Assembly (NCBI GenBank): GCA_004297335.1 | Contig: SCUD01000175.1 | Span: forward strand, 62,001-126,000 | DNA: 64,000 nt | Reading direction: 5' to 3' | From: Gammaproteobacteria bacterium | GTDB taxonomy: Bacteria > Pseudomonadota > Gammaproteobacteria > Steroidobacterales > Steroidobacteraceae | Shown here: positions 8,351 to 17,281 of the stretch, piece after piece | How the letters are laid out: each line of letters starts with the position of its first letter | Position numbering within the stretch: the stretch's first letter is position 1 | Notes under the pieces: model-generated | Seen by the model: the letters and a program-made list of their open reading frames with translations, nothing else | Told to the model about the DNA's origin: nothing | Database searches by the model: none | Program-made: the position numbers and the translations under genes

Positions 8351-9772
8351 ATGACCCAGCACCGGATCCATACCTACTTCCCCGGCCGCCTCATCTTCAT
8401 CGGTTTCGGCAGCATCGGCCAGGGCGTGCTGCCGCTGATTCTGCGACACATCGGCGGACTGACGCCAGACCGTATCACGATCGTGACCGCGGATGACAGT
8501 GGGCGCGCCGAAGCCGCCGAGTATGGCATCCGCTTCGTCAACCACCCGTTGACTCGGGAGAACTACCGTCACGTGCTCGAGCCGCTGGTCGGGCGCGGCG
8601 ACTTCGTGCTGAACCTGTCGGTCGACGTCTCGAGCATCGCGCTGATCAAGCTCTGCCACGAGGCCGGGGCGCTGTACCTGGACACCTGTATCGAACCCTG
8701 GCCCGGGGGCTACACCGATCCCAATCTCCCGGCCAGCCGTCGCACCAATTATGCGCTGCGCGAGGAAACCCTCGAGCTGCGGCGCACTCATCCCGGCGGG
8801 CCGACCGCGGTCATCACCCATGGCGCGAATCCGGGGCTGGTGTCGCACTTCGTCAAGCAGGCGCTGCTCGATATCGCCGCGGACACGGGCCACGCGAGCC
8901 CTGAACCGGCGAGCCGCGAGGAATGGGCGGCGCTGGCGATGAACCTCGGCGTCAAGGTCATTCACATCGCAGAGCGCGACTCCCAGGTCTCGAGCCGGCC
9001 GAAGATGCCCGGCGAGTTCGTCAATACCTGGTCGGTGGACGGGTTCGTCAGCGAGGGCAGCCAGCCCGCCGAGCTTGGCTGGGGCACGCATGAGCGGCAC
9101 TTTCCGCGCGACGGCCGCCAGCACGATTTCGGGCGCCGTAGCGCGATTTTCCTGATGCAGCCGGGCTGCGCGACCCGGGTGCGGACCTGGACGCCGCTGG
9201 CCGGCTGTTTCCACGGCTTCCTGATCACGCACGGCGAGTCAATCTCGATCTCGGACCTGCTGACGGTGCGCGAGCACGAGCGCGTGCACTACCGTCCGAC
9301 CGTGCACTATGCCTACCACCCGTCGGACAACGCGGTGCTGTCGGTGCATGAGCTATGCGGCCGGAACTACCAGATGCAGGAGCGCAAGCGGATCATGATG
9401 GAGGACATCACGACCGGTATCGACGAACTCGGCGTGCTGCTCGCGGGGCACGGTCGCAATGCCTACTGGTATGGCTCCCAGCTGTCGATCGACGAAGCGC
9501 GGCAGCTCGCGCCCCACAACAGTGCCACGTCGCTGCAGGTCACCGTGGCCGCATTGTCCGGCATGGTGTGGGCCATCGAGAACCCGGCCCTGGGGGTGGT
9601 CGAGCCGGACGACATCGATTTTCGCCGCAACCTCGAGATCTGCATGCCGTATCTCGGCCCGGTGGTCGGTCGCTACACGGAGTGGACGCCGCTCACCGAC
9701 CGCGGGCGCCTGTTTCCCGAGGATCTGGACGAGAGCGATCCCTGGCAATTCCGCAACATTCGCGTGCTCTGA
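8351..9772 (+). CDS. hss: Homospermidine synthase
   Basis: Transfers an aminobutyl group from one putrescine to another in an NAD-dependent reaction, giving sym-homospermidine. The 473-residue length is right for the bacterial Hss family. The N-terminal Rossmann motif is GFGSIGQG (18-25), followed by family blocks LNLSVDVSSIALIKLCHEAGALYLDTCIEPW (interrupted only by conservative changes), ITHGANPGLVSHFVKQAL, and NTWSVDGFVSEG. The related saccharopine-type dehydrogenases share the fold, so carboxynorspermidine-type activity is a weaker alternative. The gene is divergent from DUF2238. With speA nearby this suggests that homospermidine is a main polyamine of the organism. Confidence 0.85.
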   Translation: MTQHRIHTYFPGRLIFIGFGSIGQGVLPLILRHIGGLTPDRITIVTADDSGRAEAAEYGIRFVNHPLTRENYRHVLEPLVGRGDFVLNLSVDVSSIALIKLCHEAGALYLDTCIEPWPGGYTDPNLPASRRTNYALREETLELRRTHPGGPTAVITHGANPGLVSHFVKQALLDIAADTGHASPEPASREEWAALAMNLGVKVIHIAERDSQVSSRPKMPGEFVNTWSVDGFVSEGSQPAELGWGTHERHFPRDGRQHDFGRRSAIFLMQPGCATRVRTWTPLAGCFHGFLITHGESISISDLLTVREHERVHYRPTVHYAYHPSDNAVLSVHELCGRNYQMQERKRIMMEDITTGIDELGVLLAGHGRNAYWYGSQLSIDEARQLAPHNSATSLQVTVAALSGMVWAIENPALGVVEPDDIDFRRNLEICMPYLGPVVGRYTEWTPLTDRGRLFPEDLDESDPWQFRNIRVL

Positions 9773-9781
9773 GCGGCGCGC

Positions 9782-10297
9782 TCAACCGGCGTCGACCGCG
9801 GGCGGATATTCGACCGCTTCGATCCGCAGCGATTGCGGCCCGGCCGGCACGCGGACTTCAATCGTATCGCCGACCCGCCGGCCGAGGAGGGCGCGACCGA
9901 GCGGCGAGGCCATGCTGATGTAGCCCTCGCCGTGATCGAATTCATCCGGGCCGACGATCCGGTAGCGCCGCTGCGCTCCGCTCTCATCGGCGAGGCTGAC
10001 CCAGGCGCCGAAAAAGACCCGGGCCAGGTCCGAGGGGGGCTGCCCCACGACGACCATGCCCTCGAGGCGACCCCGCAGGAAACGGATCCGGCGGTCGATC
10101 TCGCGCAGCCGCCGCTTGCCGTAGGTGTATTCGGCGTTCTCGGAGCGGTCGCCCTGGGCGGCGGCCTCGGCCACCGCCTGGGTGACCGCGGGTCGCTCGA
10201 CGCGCCACAGCTGGTCGAGTTCCGCGCGCAGCCGGCGCTCGCCAGCTGGGGTGATGTAGCGCGGCGCGGAATTCGGCGGGACTGTGCGCTCGCTCAC
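9782..10297 (-). CDS. greB: Transcription elongation factor GreB
   Basis: GreB binds the RNA polymerase secondary channel and stimulates cleavage of backtracked RNA. The 171-residue product shows the N-terminal coiled coil (about 15-85) with the acidic tip DRSENAEYTYGKRRLREIDRR in which D50 and E53 are the catalytic pair. The C-terminal FKBP-like domain contains RYRIVGPDEFDHGEGYISMASPLGRALLG. The length and 'EYTYGK' fit GreB rather than GreA. The start is GTG at 10297, with a GGGG run as a possible ribosome site. The upstream 154 bases up to the ABC operon contain strong hairpins, described separately. Confidence 0.9.
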   Translation of the reverse strand: MSERTVPPNSAPRYITPAGERRLRAELDQLWRVERPAVTQAVAEAAAQGDRSENAEYTYGKRRLREIDRRIRFLRGRLEGMVVVGQPPSDLARVFFGAWVSLADESGAQRRYRIVGPDEFDHGEGYISMASPLGRALLGRRVGDTIEVRVPAGPQSLRIEAVEYPPAVDAG

Positions 10298-10336
10298 GTT
10301 CTGCCCCGGCGGCAGCGGCTAAGCTCCAATTCACAG

Positions 10337-10433
10337 GATGATGGCTGAGTCGCTCCTGTACGGCATCCCCTGGCGGACTCAGAGCTTTTGCGACAGTCCG
10401 CATTCCAGCCCCGGGCGCTCCCCGGGGCTTTTT
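10337..10433 (+). ncRNA. Candidate structured RNA ending in an intrinsic terminator, no known family
   Basis: Between greB and the efflux operon, both on the minus strand, the plus strand can form two mutually exclusive hairpins. CTGAGTC (10345-10351) can pair with GACTCAG (10376-10382), or GCGGACT (10373-10379) can pair with AGTCCGC (10395-10401). A terminator follows at once. No plus-strand gene starts here or downstream. It may be a small RNA, the 3' end of a long hss transcript antisense to greB, or chance structure. I see no convincing plus-strand promoter: a TAAGCT at 10320 lacks a matching -35. Confidence 0.3.
10407..10433 (+). terminator. Rho-independent terminator on the plus strand
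   Basis: A nine-base stem AGCCCCGGG / CCCGGGGCT (10407-10415 with 10421-10429) closes a five-base loop and is followed by TTTT then CTT. Read from the other strand no U-tract follows the stem, so the orientation is plus. The nearest plus-strand gene upstream is hss, ending 635 bases earlier, with greB antisense in between. Confidence 0.7.
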
Positions 10434-10451
10434 CTTGCCGGCTTGCCGGCA

Positions 10452-11699
10452 CTATTCGTGCCGCAGCGCCTCGACCGGGTCGAGGCGCGAGGCCCGCATC
10501 GCCGGCATCAGGCCAAAGCCGATGCCGACGGCGGAACAGAACAGCAGGCCGATCACGGCCCACTCCACGGGGACCGAGACCTCGAAGGCCGCGAAGGCCG
10601 CGACCACGTTGCCGAGCGCGAAGCCCAGCAGGATCCCGATCAGCCCGCCGACGTTGCACAGGATCACGGCCTCCAGCAGGAACTGCCGCAGGATACTGCT
10701 GCGCCGGGCACCGATCGACATGCGGATGCCGATTTCGCGGGTCCGCTCGGTGACCGATACCAGCATGATGTTCATGATGCCGACGCCGGCCACCACCAGC
10801 GCGATGATGCCGAGCACGAAGGCGCCGATGCGGACCCCGAGCGTCGTCTTGTTGAAGGTCTCGATCAGGCTGTCACTGTTGAAGAACTCGAAGTTGTCCG
10901 GGTCGCCGGGTGCCACGCTGCGGACCCGGCGCAGGATCTGCCGGGTCTCCTCGATCGCGTCGTTGACCAGTTGCGGGCTGCGGGCCCGCACCGTGATGTT
11001 GGTCGAGCGCGGGAAGCCCTCGCGGTCGAGCGGGCCGTAGGCCTGGACGAAGGTGCTGTGCGGCATCAGCACGTAGTTGTCGTAGCCACCGCCGAACGCG
11101 CTCTTCTTGGGCGCGAACACGCCAATGACCTCGAAGCTGCGACCGTCGACCTGGATCTCGCGCCCGACCGGGTCGATGTAGGGGAAGAAGCGTTCCGCCA
11201 GGCCCGCGCCGATCACGGCCACGCGCCGCGCGGAGCGCAGGTCGATCTCGGCGAGATTGCGCCCGGTGGCGACGAAATGCGTATTGTTCTCGGGGTACTG
11301 CGGATCGCCGCCGCAGATGTTGATGTTGGCCTCGGTGGATTCGCCGCCGTAGCGGACGGTGCTGCCGAATTCCCAGAGTTCCGAACCGACGAGGTCCACG
11401 AGCGTGCCGTGGCGACGGATGGCATCGGCATCGCTGAGGCTGAGCGGCGGCCGCCGCATCGCGATCCTGCGCTGCTCGTCGGTCGTGAAGCCACCGGCCG
11501 GCCACTTCTGCACCTGGAAGGTCTGGGCACCGAGCACGCTCATCTCCGCTTCCATCGTCGCCTGGATCACGGCGATGCCGGTCATGACGCCGATGATCGA
11601 GGCGACGCCGAGCACGATGCCGGACAGGGTCAGCGCGGAACGCAGCCGGTTGCCGCGGATGGCGCCGAGTGACATCAGCAGCGTGTCGTACCAGTGCAT
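10452..11699 (-). CDS. MacB-type ABC transporter permease (second of two)
   Basis: A 415-residue permease of the MacB/FtsX type. It has an N-terminal membrane helix (LRSALTLSGIVLGVASIIGVMTGIAV), a periplasmic MacB core (about 45-270) and three C-terminal helices, including the conserved [31 protein letters not shown] that contacts the ATPase. Together with the permease immediately upstream (24 bases), the ATPase and the MacA-like adaptor it forms a tripartite efflux system across the envelope. E. coli MacB fuses ATPase and permease, whereas here they are separate and there are two permeases, which may form a heterodimer. The substrate is unknown. It is the last gene of the operon. Confidence 0.85.
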   Translation of the reverse strand: MHWYDTLLMSLGAIRGNRLRSALTLSGIVLGVASIIGVMTGIAVIQATMEAEMSVLGAQTFQVQKWPAGGFTTDEQRRIAMRRPPLSLSDADAIRRHGTLVDLVGSELWEFGSTVRYGGESTEANINICGGDPQYPENNTHFVATGRNLAEIDLRSARRVAVIGAGLAERFFPYIDPVGREIQVDGRSFEVIGVFAPKKSAFGGGYDNYVLMPHSTFVQAYGPLDREGFPRSTNITVRARSPQLVNDAIEETRQILRRVRSVAPGDPDNFEFFNSDSLIETFNKTTLGVRIGAFVLGIIALVVAGVGIMNIMLVSVTERTREIGIRMSIGARRSSILRQFLLEAVILCNVGGLIGILLGFALGNVVAAFAAFEVSVPVEWAVIGLLFCSAVGIGFGLMPAMRASRLDPVEALRHE

Positions 11700-11723
11700 G
11701 CTCAGGGCTCCCGGCCGCCAGGC

Positions 11724-12958
11724 TCATTCATGGCGCAGCGCCTCGATCGGGTCCAGCCGCGCGCCCTTCCAGGCCGGGGCCAGTCCGGCGAGCATGCCGA
11801 CCGCGAGCGCAATCAGGATCGCGGTCGCCGCGATGCCGGGTGACAGGCTGGCAGGCATCAGCGTCGCGTTGATCAGCAGCGTGATCAGCCAGGCGAGCAG
11901 GATGCCGGCGAGCCCGCCGAACAGGCAGATGATGCCGCCCTCGATCAGGAACTGCAGCAGGATGCCGCGCCGGCGGGCACCGAGCGCCTTGCGGATGCCA
12001 ATCTCGCGCGTGCGTTCCATAACCGAGACGAACATCACGTTGGTAACGCCGACACCGCCGACGAACAGCGCGATGCCGGTCACCAGCAGTCCGATCGCCA
12101 GTACCACGCCCATCACGTTGTTGTAGGCGTCCATCAGCGTGTCGAGGCGGTTGATCGAGAAGTTCTCCGGCTGCCCGGGGCGCAGCCGGCGGATCTTGCG
12201 CATCTCGCCGGTGATCTCGTGCTCGAGTTCCGGCAGGGCCTCGTGGCTCAGTGCCTTGACGGCGATGGTGACGCTGCGGTCGCGACTGCGGCCGCCGAAG
12301 ACCTTGACGAAGGTGGATACCGGCACGAAGACCTGCAGGTCGAAGTTCGGACCGCCCAGGAAGCCGCCACCCTGCTTCTCCATGACGCCGACGACCCGGA
12401 ACACGTGCTCGCCGAGGTAGACCTTGCGGCCGATCGGATCGACAGTTCCGAATAGCCGTTCCCGGACCTCGTGGCCGATCACGGCGACCATGCGGCGCTG
12501 GCGCACGTCGAAGGGCATCAGGAACCGTCCGGCGGCCGGCACCGCGCTCGAGACCACGATCTGCTTCTCGGTCGTGCCGACGATCTGGGTGGAGTCGAGG
12601 GTGCTGCCGCGATAGCGCGTCGGCAGCGAGGTGTCGACCGTCGGATTGACGATGGCCCGACCGCGCATGGCCTCGGCGAGCCGCTCACTGTCGTCGAGCT
12701 CGACCGCCGGGCGGTTGCGGTACATCCAGAAGTCATTGACGATCACCCACGGCATCCGCGAGACGTAGAGCACGTCCGCGCCGACGGTCGAGAAGGCCTC
12801 GCGGAAGGTCCGGGCCAGCCCGTTGGCGGCGGTCATCGTGGTGATGACCGCGGTGATGCCGATGATGATGCCGAGCGTGGTCAGTGCGCCGCGGCCCCGG
12901 TTGGCCTGGATCGCCGACCAGGAAATGCGGGCCGCCTCGGTCAGTTCGAGGCCGATTC

Positions 12959-12962
<4 letters not shown>
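11724..12962 (-). CDS. MacB-type ABC transporter permease (first of two)
   Basis: A 412-residue paralogue of the following permease. It has helix [22 protein letters not shown] near the start, a periplasmic core, and the C-terminal block [31 protein letters not shown] followed by two more helices. The start is GTG at 12962, whose last bases overlap the TGA of the ATPase gene (GTGA), so translation is coupled. Both permeases end in a matching segment, [12 protein letters not shown] here and SRLDPVEALRHE in the partner, which points to an old duplication. They probably work as a pair with the single ATPase. Confidence 0.85.
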
Positions 12963-13693
<731 letters not shown>

Positions 13694-13694
13694 A

Positions 13695-14960
13695 TCAGGT
13701 CCGCTCCGACTCTTCCGCCTCATTGTTCACGCGGACGGCGGCACCGTGGCGCAGGTCCCGCGAAATGGCCCGGTAGCTGCCGGAGATCACCGTCTCGCCC
13801 GCCTTCAGGCCTGAGGTGACCTCGATCAGGTTGTCACTCTGGATGCCGGTCGCAACCTGTCGCGCCATCGCCTTGCCGTCCTGCAGCACGAACAGCAACT
13901 GCACGAAGCCGTCCTTGTCGGCCTTGAAGTCCGCGGTTTCCCCGGCCTTCTTCTGGTCCTCTTCCAGCTGGTCGAGGGTCCGGACGGTCACGCACTGGAT
14001 CGGCACGCTCAGGGTCGAGTCGCGGGTCTCGGTCGTGATGTCGGCGGCGGCCGTCATGCCGGGGCGCAGCTCCAGCGGCGGGTTCTCGATCGCCACCTTG
14101 ACGAGAAACTCGGTCTTCTGGGTCTGGCTCTGGTTCTGTCCCTGGGCACCGGTCCCGTGGGTCTTCGCGCTGCTGGCGATCTCGTAGACGGTCCCGGTGA
14201 GCACCTGGTCCGGCAGCGCGTCGACTTCGATTTCGGCCCGGTCGCCGACCGCGACCCGGACGATGTCGTTCTCGTCCACGTCCAGCTGCGCTTCCATCAC
14301 CGACAGGTCCGAGATGACCAGGATCACGTCTTCCTGGAACTGCGAGCCGATGGCGATTTCCCCCTGTTTGCGCCGCAGCTCCGAAATTACCCCGCTCATC
14401 GGCGCGTAGATCGAGGTCTTGGCCAGCGAGTCGCGCGATTGCTTCAGCGCCGCGCGCGCCCGGGCGGCGTCGCCACGGGCTGCCTCATGGCGGGCAGCCT
14501 CGACCTTGAAGGCCGCATCGGCGGCATCGAGGCGAGCCTGCGAATCGAGGCCACGCGCGACGATCTCGCGGGCGCGCCGCAGCTCGCGCTCGGCCTGCAG
14601 CAGGTTTTCATGGGCCAGCGTGACCCCCGACTCGGCGGAGCGGACGTTGGCCTGGGCGCTTTCGACCGCTGCCAGGTAGGCCTCGCGATCGAGCTCGACC
14701 AGGAATTGCCCCTGCTCGACCCGGTCGCCTTCCTTCACGCCGAGGCGCATGATCCGCGCGCTGACGTCGGCGCTGATCTTGACCTGGGTTCGAGGCTGCA
14801 CCTTGCCGGTCGCGTTGATGCGTTCGACGACCCGTTGCAGGCTGGCCTCCGTGGTGCGTACTTCCGGGGGTTTTTCACCACGGCCACGCACGACCAGGCC
14901 GGCGGCGATCGCGACGCCGACGACGGCGGCTGCGATGATGGCGACTGTCTTCTTCTTCAT
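13695..14960 (-). CDS. macA: MacA-like periplasmic adaptor subunit (HlyD/RND adaptor family)
   Basis: A 421-residue membrane-fusion protein. The N-terminal signal anchor is [25 protein letters not shown] split lipoyl domain follows ([19 protein letters not shown] and [19 protein letters not shown]), flanking a long coiled-coil hairpin (about 95-190) rich in Ala, Glu and Arg. Beta-barrel and membrane-proximal domains complete it. It would bridge the permeases to an outer-membrane TolC-like channel, whose gene is not in this window. It is the first gene of the four-gene operon and is divergent from the L,D-transpeptidase; a strong inverted repeat lies between them. Confidence 0.85.
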   Translation of the reverse strand: MKKKTVAIIAAAVVGVAIAAGLVVRGRGEKPPEVRTTEASLQRVVERINATGKVQPRTQVKISADVSARIMRLGVKEGDRVEQGQFLVELDREAYLAAVESAQANVRSAESGVTLAHENLLQAERELRRAREIVARGLDSQARLDAADAAFKVEAARHEAARGDAARARAALKQSRDSLAKTSIYAPMSGVISELRRKQGEIAIGSQFQEDVILVISDLSVMEAQLDVDENDIVRVAVGDRAEIEVDALPDQVLTGTVYEIASSAKTHGTGAQGQNQSQTQKTEFLVKVAIENPPLELRPGMTAAADITTETRDSTLSVPIQCVTVRTLDQLEEDQKKAGETADFKADKDGFVQLLFVLQDGKAMARQVATGIQSDNLIEVTSGLKAGETVISGSYRAISRDLRHGAAVRVNNEAEESERT

Positions 14961-15013
14961 CAGATGGCTCCGCCAGCGGGATGGGACGGGTCGAGAGCCT
15001 ACATTTGTTGTGG

Positions 15014-15033
15014 TGTAGTAGTCAAGTACTACA
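15014..15033. promoter_or_regulatory. Inverted repeat in the divergent macA / L,D-transpeptidase region
   Basis: TGTAGTA (15014-15020) and TACTACA (15027-15033) form perfect seven-base arms around a six-base centre GTCAAG. The site lies in an AT-rich pocket 54 bases before the macA-like ATG and 69 bases before the transpeptidase ATG. A TTGACT that could be a minus-strand -35 box is embedded in it (15025-15020), but no good -10 follows. The position suggests a regulator-binding site for one or both genes; the regulator is not known. Confidence 0.45.
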
Positions 15034-15101
15034 GTAATATTTGGAGGTCTAACGGGGTGCCAGTATCCTACCGGGTTTTACAGAAGGGAACGTTTACCCG
15101 C

Positions 15102-16247
15102 ATGCGTATCATGGCTCCTGCAGCAAAGGGATTCCTGATCGCCGTGATCCTGGCTGGTATTGCCGGCTGCGCTCCCTTCGGTTCGCTGTGGCGCAAGCCG
15201 CCGCCACCGCCACCGCCGCCGCCCGCGGCACCGGCGCCGCCGCCCGAACTGCCGATTGCGCAGGCGATGCACCGTTTCATCGTCGCCCCGGACCAGGATG
15301 TCATCGGCCAGCTGCAGCTCACGGTCGCGCGCCAGGCGGATACGCTCTCCGACATTGCGCGGCGCTTCAACGTCGGCTACGAGGAGATCGTCCGTGCCAA
15401 CCCGGGCGTGGATCCCTGGCTGCCGAAGGAAGGCACGCCCATCGTGCTGCCGACCGAATACGTCCTGCCCGATGGCCCGCGCGAAGGGCTGGTGCTGAAC
15501 CTGGCGGCCATGCGGCTGTTCTATTTCCCGAAGCACGAGAAGGGCGCTCCGGTCGAGGTGATCACGCATCCGGTCGGCATTGGCAAGATCGGCTGGGCGA
15601 CACCCGAGGGTGCGACCAAGGTGGTCTCGCGCGTCAAGGATCCGGTGTGGATCCCTCCGCAGTCGGTGCGGAGCGAACACAAGCGCGACGGCGACATCCT
15701 GCCGGCCAAGGTTCCGGCGGGACCGGACAACCCGCTGGGCCGGCACATGCTGCGGCTCGGCTGGCCGAGCTACCTGATTCACGGCACCAACAAGCCGCCC
15801 GGCGTCGGCATGCGGGCGAGCCACGGTTGCATCCGCCTGTATCCCGAGGACATCGCGCAGCTGTACGACAGCGTCCCGGTCGGCACGCGCGTGACGGTCG
15901 TCAACCAGCCGTACCTGCTCGGCTGGCGCCAGGGACAGGCGGTGTTCCAGGCCTACCAGCCGCTGGCTGACGACAAGCGTGACTGGTCGGACGTGCCGCG
16001 CGCGCTGCGCCGGCGTGCGGCGCAGGACAAGTCGCCGCGCTGGAAGAAGATTGCACAGCAGGCGGACGCGCTCGACTGGCCGGCCATTGCCAGGGCCGCC
16101 GCCGAGCCGCGCGGGCTCGCGCTGCCCGCCGGACCAGGCGCCGCGCCGGCCCCGGAGGCAGTGCTGGCCGCCGCGCCGCGGGTGCGCAACGCGCTGCCCC
16201 AGGGTGCGAGCTGGGACGGTAACGAGAGCCAGTACGGTACCAACTGA
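15102..16247 (+). CDS. Lipoprotein L,D-transpeptidase (ErfK/YbiS family) with LysM domain
   Basis: A 381-residue periplasmic enzyme that makes 3-3 peptidoglycan crosslinks or attaches proteins to the wall. The lipoprotein signal ends in LAGIAGC (Cys23). A proline-rich linker (nine prolines in a row, about 32-40) precedes a LysM-like segment (LTVARQADTLSDIARRFNVG and onward). The YkuD catalytic domain contains HGTNKPPGVGMRASHGCIRL with the nucleophile Cys243 and its His partners. The C-terminal tail after about 300 is Ala/Pro rich. The start is an ATG at 15102; a second ATG nine bases later is possible. The stop lies one base from the stop of the converging EamA gene. Confidence 0.85.
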   Translation: MRIMAPAAKGFLIAVILAGIAGCAPFGSLWRKPPPPPPPPPAAPAPPPELPIAQAMHRFIVAPDQDVIGQLQLTVARQADTLSDIARRFNVGYEEIVRANPGVDPWLPKEGTPIVLPTEYVLPDGPREGLVLNLAAMRLFYFPKHEKGAPVEVITHPVGIGKIGWATPEGATKVVSRVKDPVWIPPQSVRSEHKRDGDILPAKVPAGPDNPLGRHMLRLGWPSYLIHGTNKPPGVGMRASHGCIRLYPEDIAQLYDSVPVGTRVTVVNQPYLLGWRQGQAVFQAYQPLADDKRDWSDVPRALRRRAAQDKSPRWKKIAQQADALDWPAIARAAAEPRGLALPAGPGAAPAPEAVLAAAPRVRNALPQGASWDGNESQYGTN

Positions 16248-16248
16248 G

Positions 16249-17172
16249 CTACGGTGCCGGACGCGCAGCCAGCGCGCAGATCATCGAGCCGGTGATCACG
16301 ACCAGGGCACCGAGCACGCTGGCCGTATTGAGGCCCTCCGGAGCGACCAGGTTCCAGCCGGACCAGCCGATCAGCCACATGGAAATGATCGTGAACAGCG
16401 GTGCGGTCGCCAGGATCGCGCTGACCCGGCTGATTTCCCAGTGGCGCAGCGCCTCGCCGAAGGCGCCATAGGCGATCAGGGTATTGGCACCGCAGAACGC
16501 CAGCATCCACAGCTGCAGTTCGTTGAGATCCAGCAGCTGGGCGGGCCGGGCGGCGGGCCACAGCAGCAGCGTCGCGCCGGTAAAGAGCAGCCACAGCACC
16601 TGGGGTGGTGAGAACAGCAGGAGCAGCCGCTTCTGGGCCAGCCCGTAGCAGGCCCAGGAGATCGATGCGGCGAGCATCACAACGACGCCCAGTCCGAGAC
16701 CGACCGTTGGCTCGGCGAGTTCCGGCAGCCGTCGGTTGAAGAACAGCAGCAGGCCGGCGCCCAGCAGCAGGAAGCCGAGCCACTGGCGCGGTGCGAACGG
16801 CTCGTGGAACAGGAACACGCCGCCGAGCAGCAGCAGCAGCGGGGCGATCTGGATCAGCACCTGGGCGACCGAGGGCGAGGTGAGATCGAGCGCCACGACA
16901 TACAGCACGAAGTTCGCGATCATGGTCAGCAATGCGAACAGCAGCAGCGCCCAGCCCAGGTGGCCGGCACTGGCGATGGCCGGCAGTTGCCGGCGCCAGC
17001 CGAGGTAGGCGCCAAGTCCTGCCGCGGACATCACGAATCGCCACCAGGTGATCGTGTACGCATCCATGTCCGTCAGCACGATTTCAATGGCGATCGGCAG
17101 CAGGCCCCACAGCAGCGAGGTGGTCAGCGCGAGCAGCAGGCCGAGCCGCCAGTGCCCGGTGGTCGTATGCAT
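16249..17172 (-). CDS. EamA/DMT-family transporter (RarD-like)
   Basis: A 307-residue membrane protein with ten predicted helices in two five-helix EamA repeats, as usual for the drug/metabolite transporter family. The start region, LLLALTTSLLWGLLPIAIEIVLTDMDAYTITWWRF, and the later FGEALRHWEISRVSAILATAPLFT are characteristic. The substrate is unknown. I chose the ATG at 17172; an upstream in-frame start at 17265 would overlap the divergent sheath gene region and adds a non-hydrophobic leader. The stop is next to that of the L,D-transpeptidase. Confidence 0.8.
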   Translation of the reverse strand: MHTTTGHWRLGLLLALTTSLLWGLLPIAIEIVLTDMDAYTITWWRFVMSAAGLGAYLGWRRQLPAIASAGHLGWALLLFALLTMIANFVLYVVALDLTSPSVAQVLIQIAPLLLLLGGVFLFHEPFAPRQWLGFLLLGAGLLLFFNRRLPELAEPTVGLGLGVVVMLAASISWACYGLAQKRLLLLFSPPQVLWLLFTGATLLLWPAARPAQLLDLNELQLWMLAFCGANTLIAYGAFGEALRHWEISRVSAILATAPLFTIISMWLIGWSGWNLVAPEGLNTASVLGALVVITGSMICALAARPAP

Positions 17173-17281
17173 GGGGTCAGTCCGGATAGCCAGGGGAGGA
17201 GGGACCCGCACAGCATAAACCAGCCGCGCCGCGCTGATCGTGGCCTGTGCTAACCTGCGGTACACCCCGCGGGAGGAGTCA

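Noticed and set aside
10338-11672. A 444-codon plus-strand frame
   Set aside because: It is antisense to the MacB-type permease. The terminator nearby belongs to a different, non-coding element.
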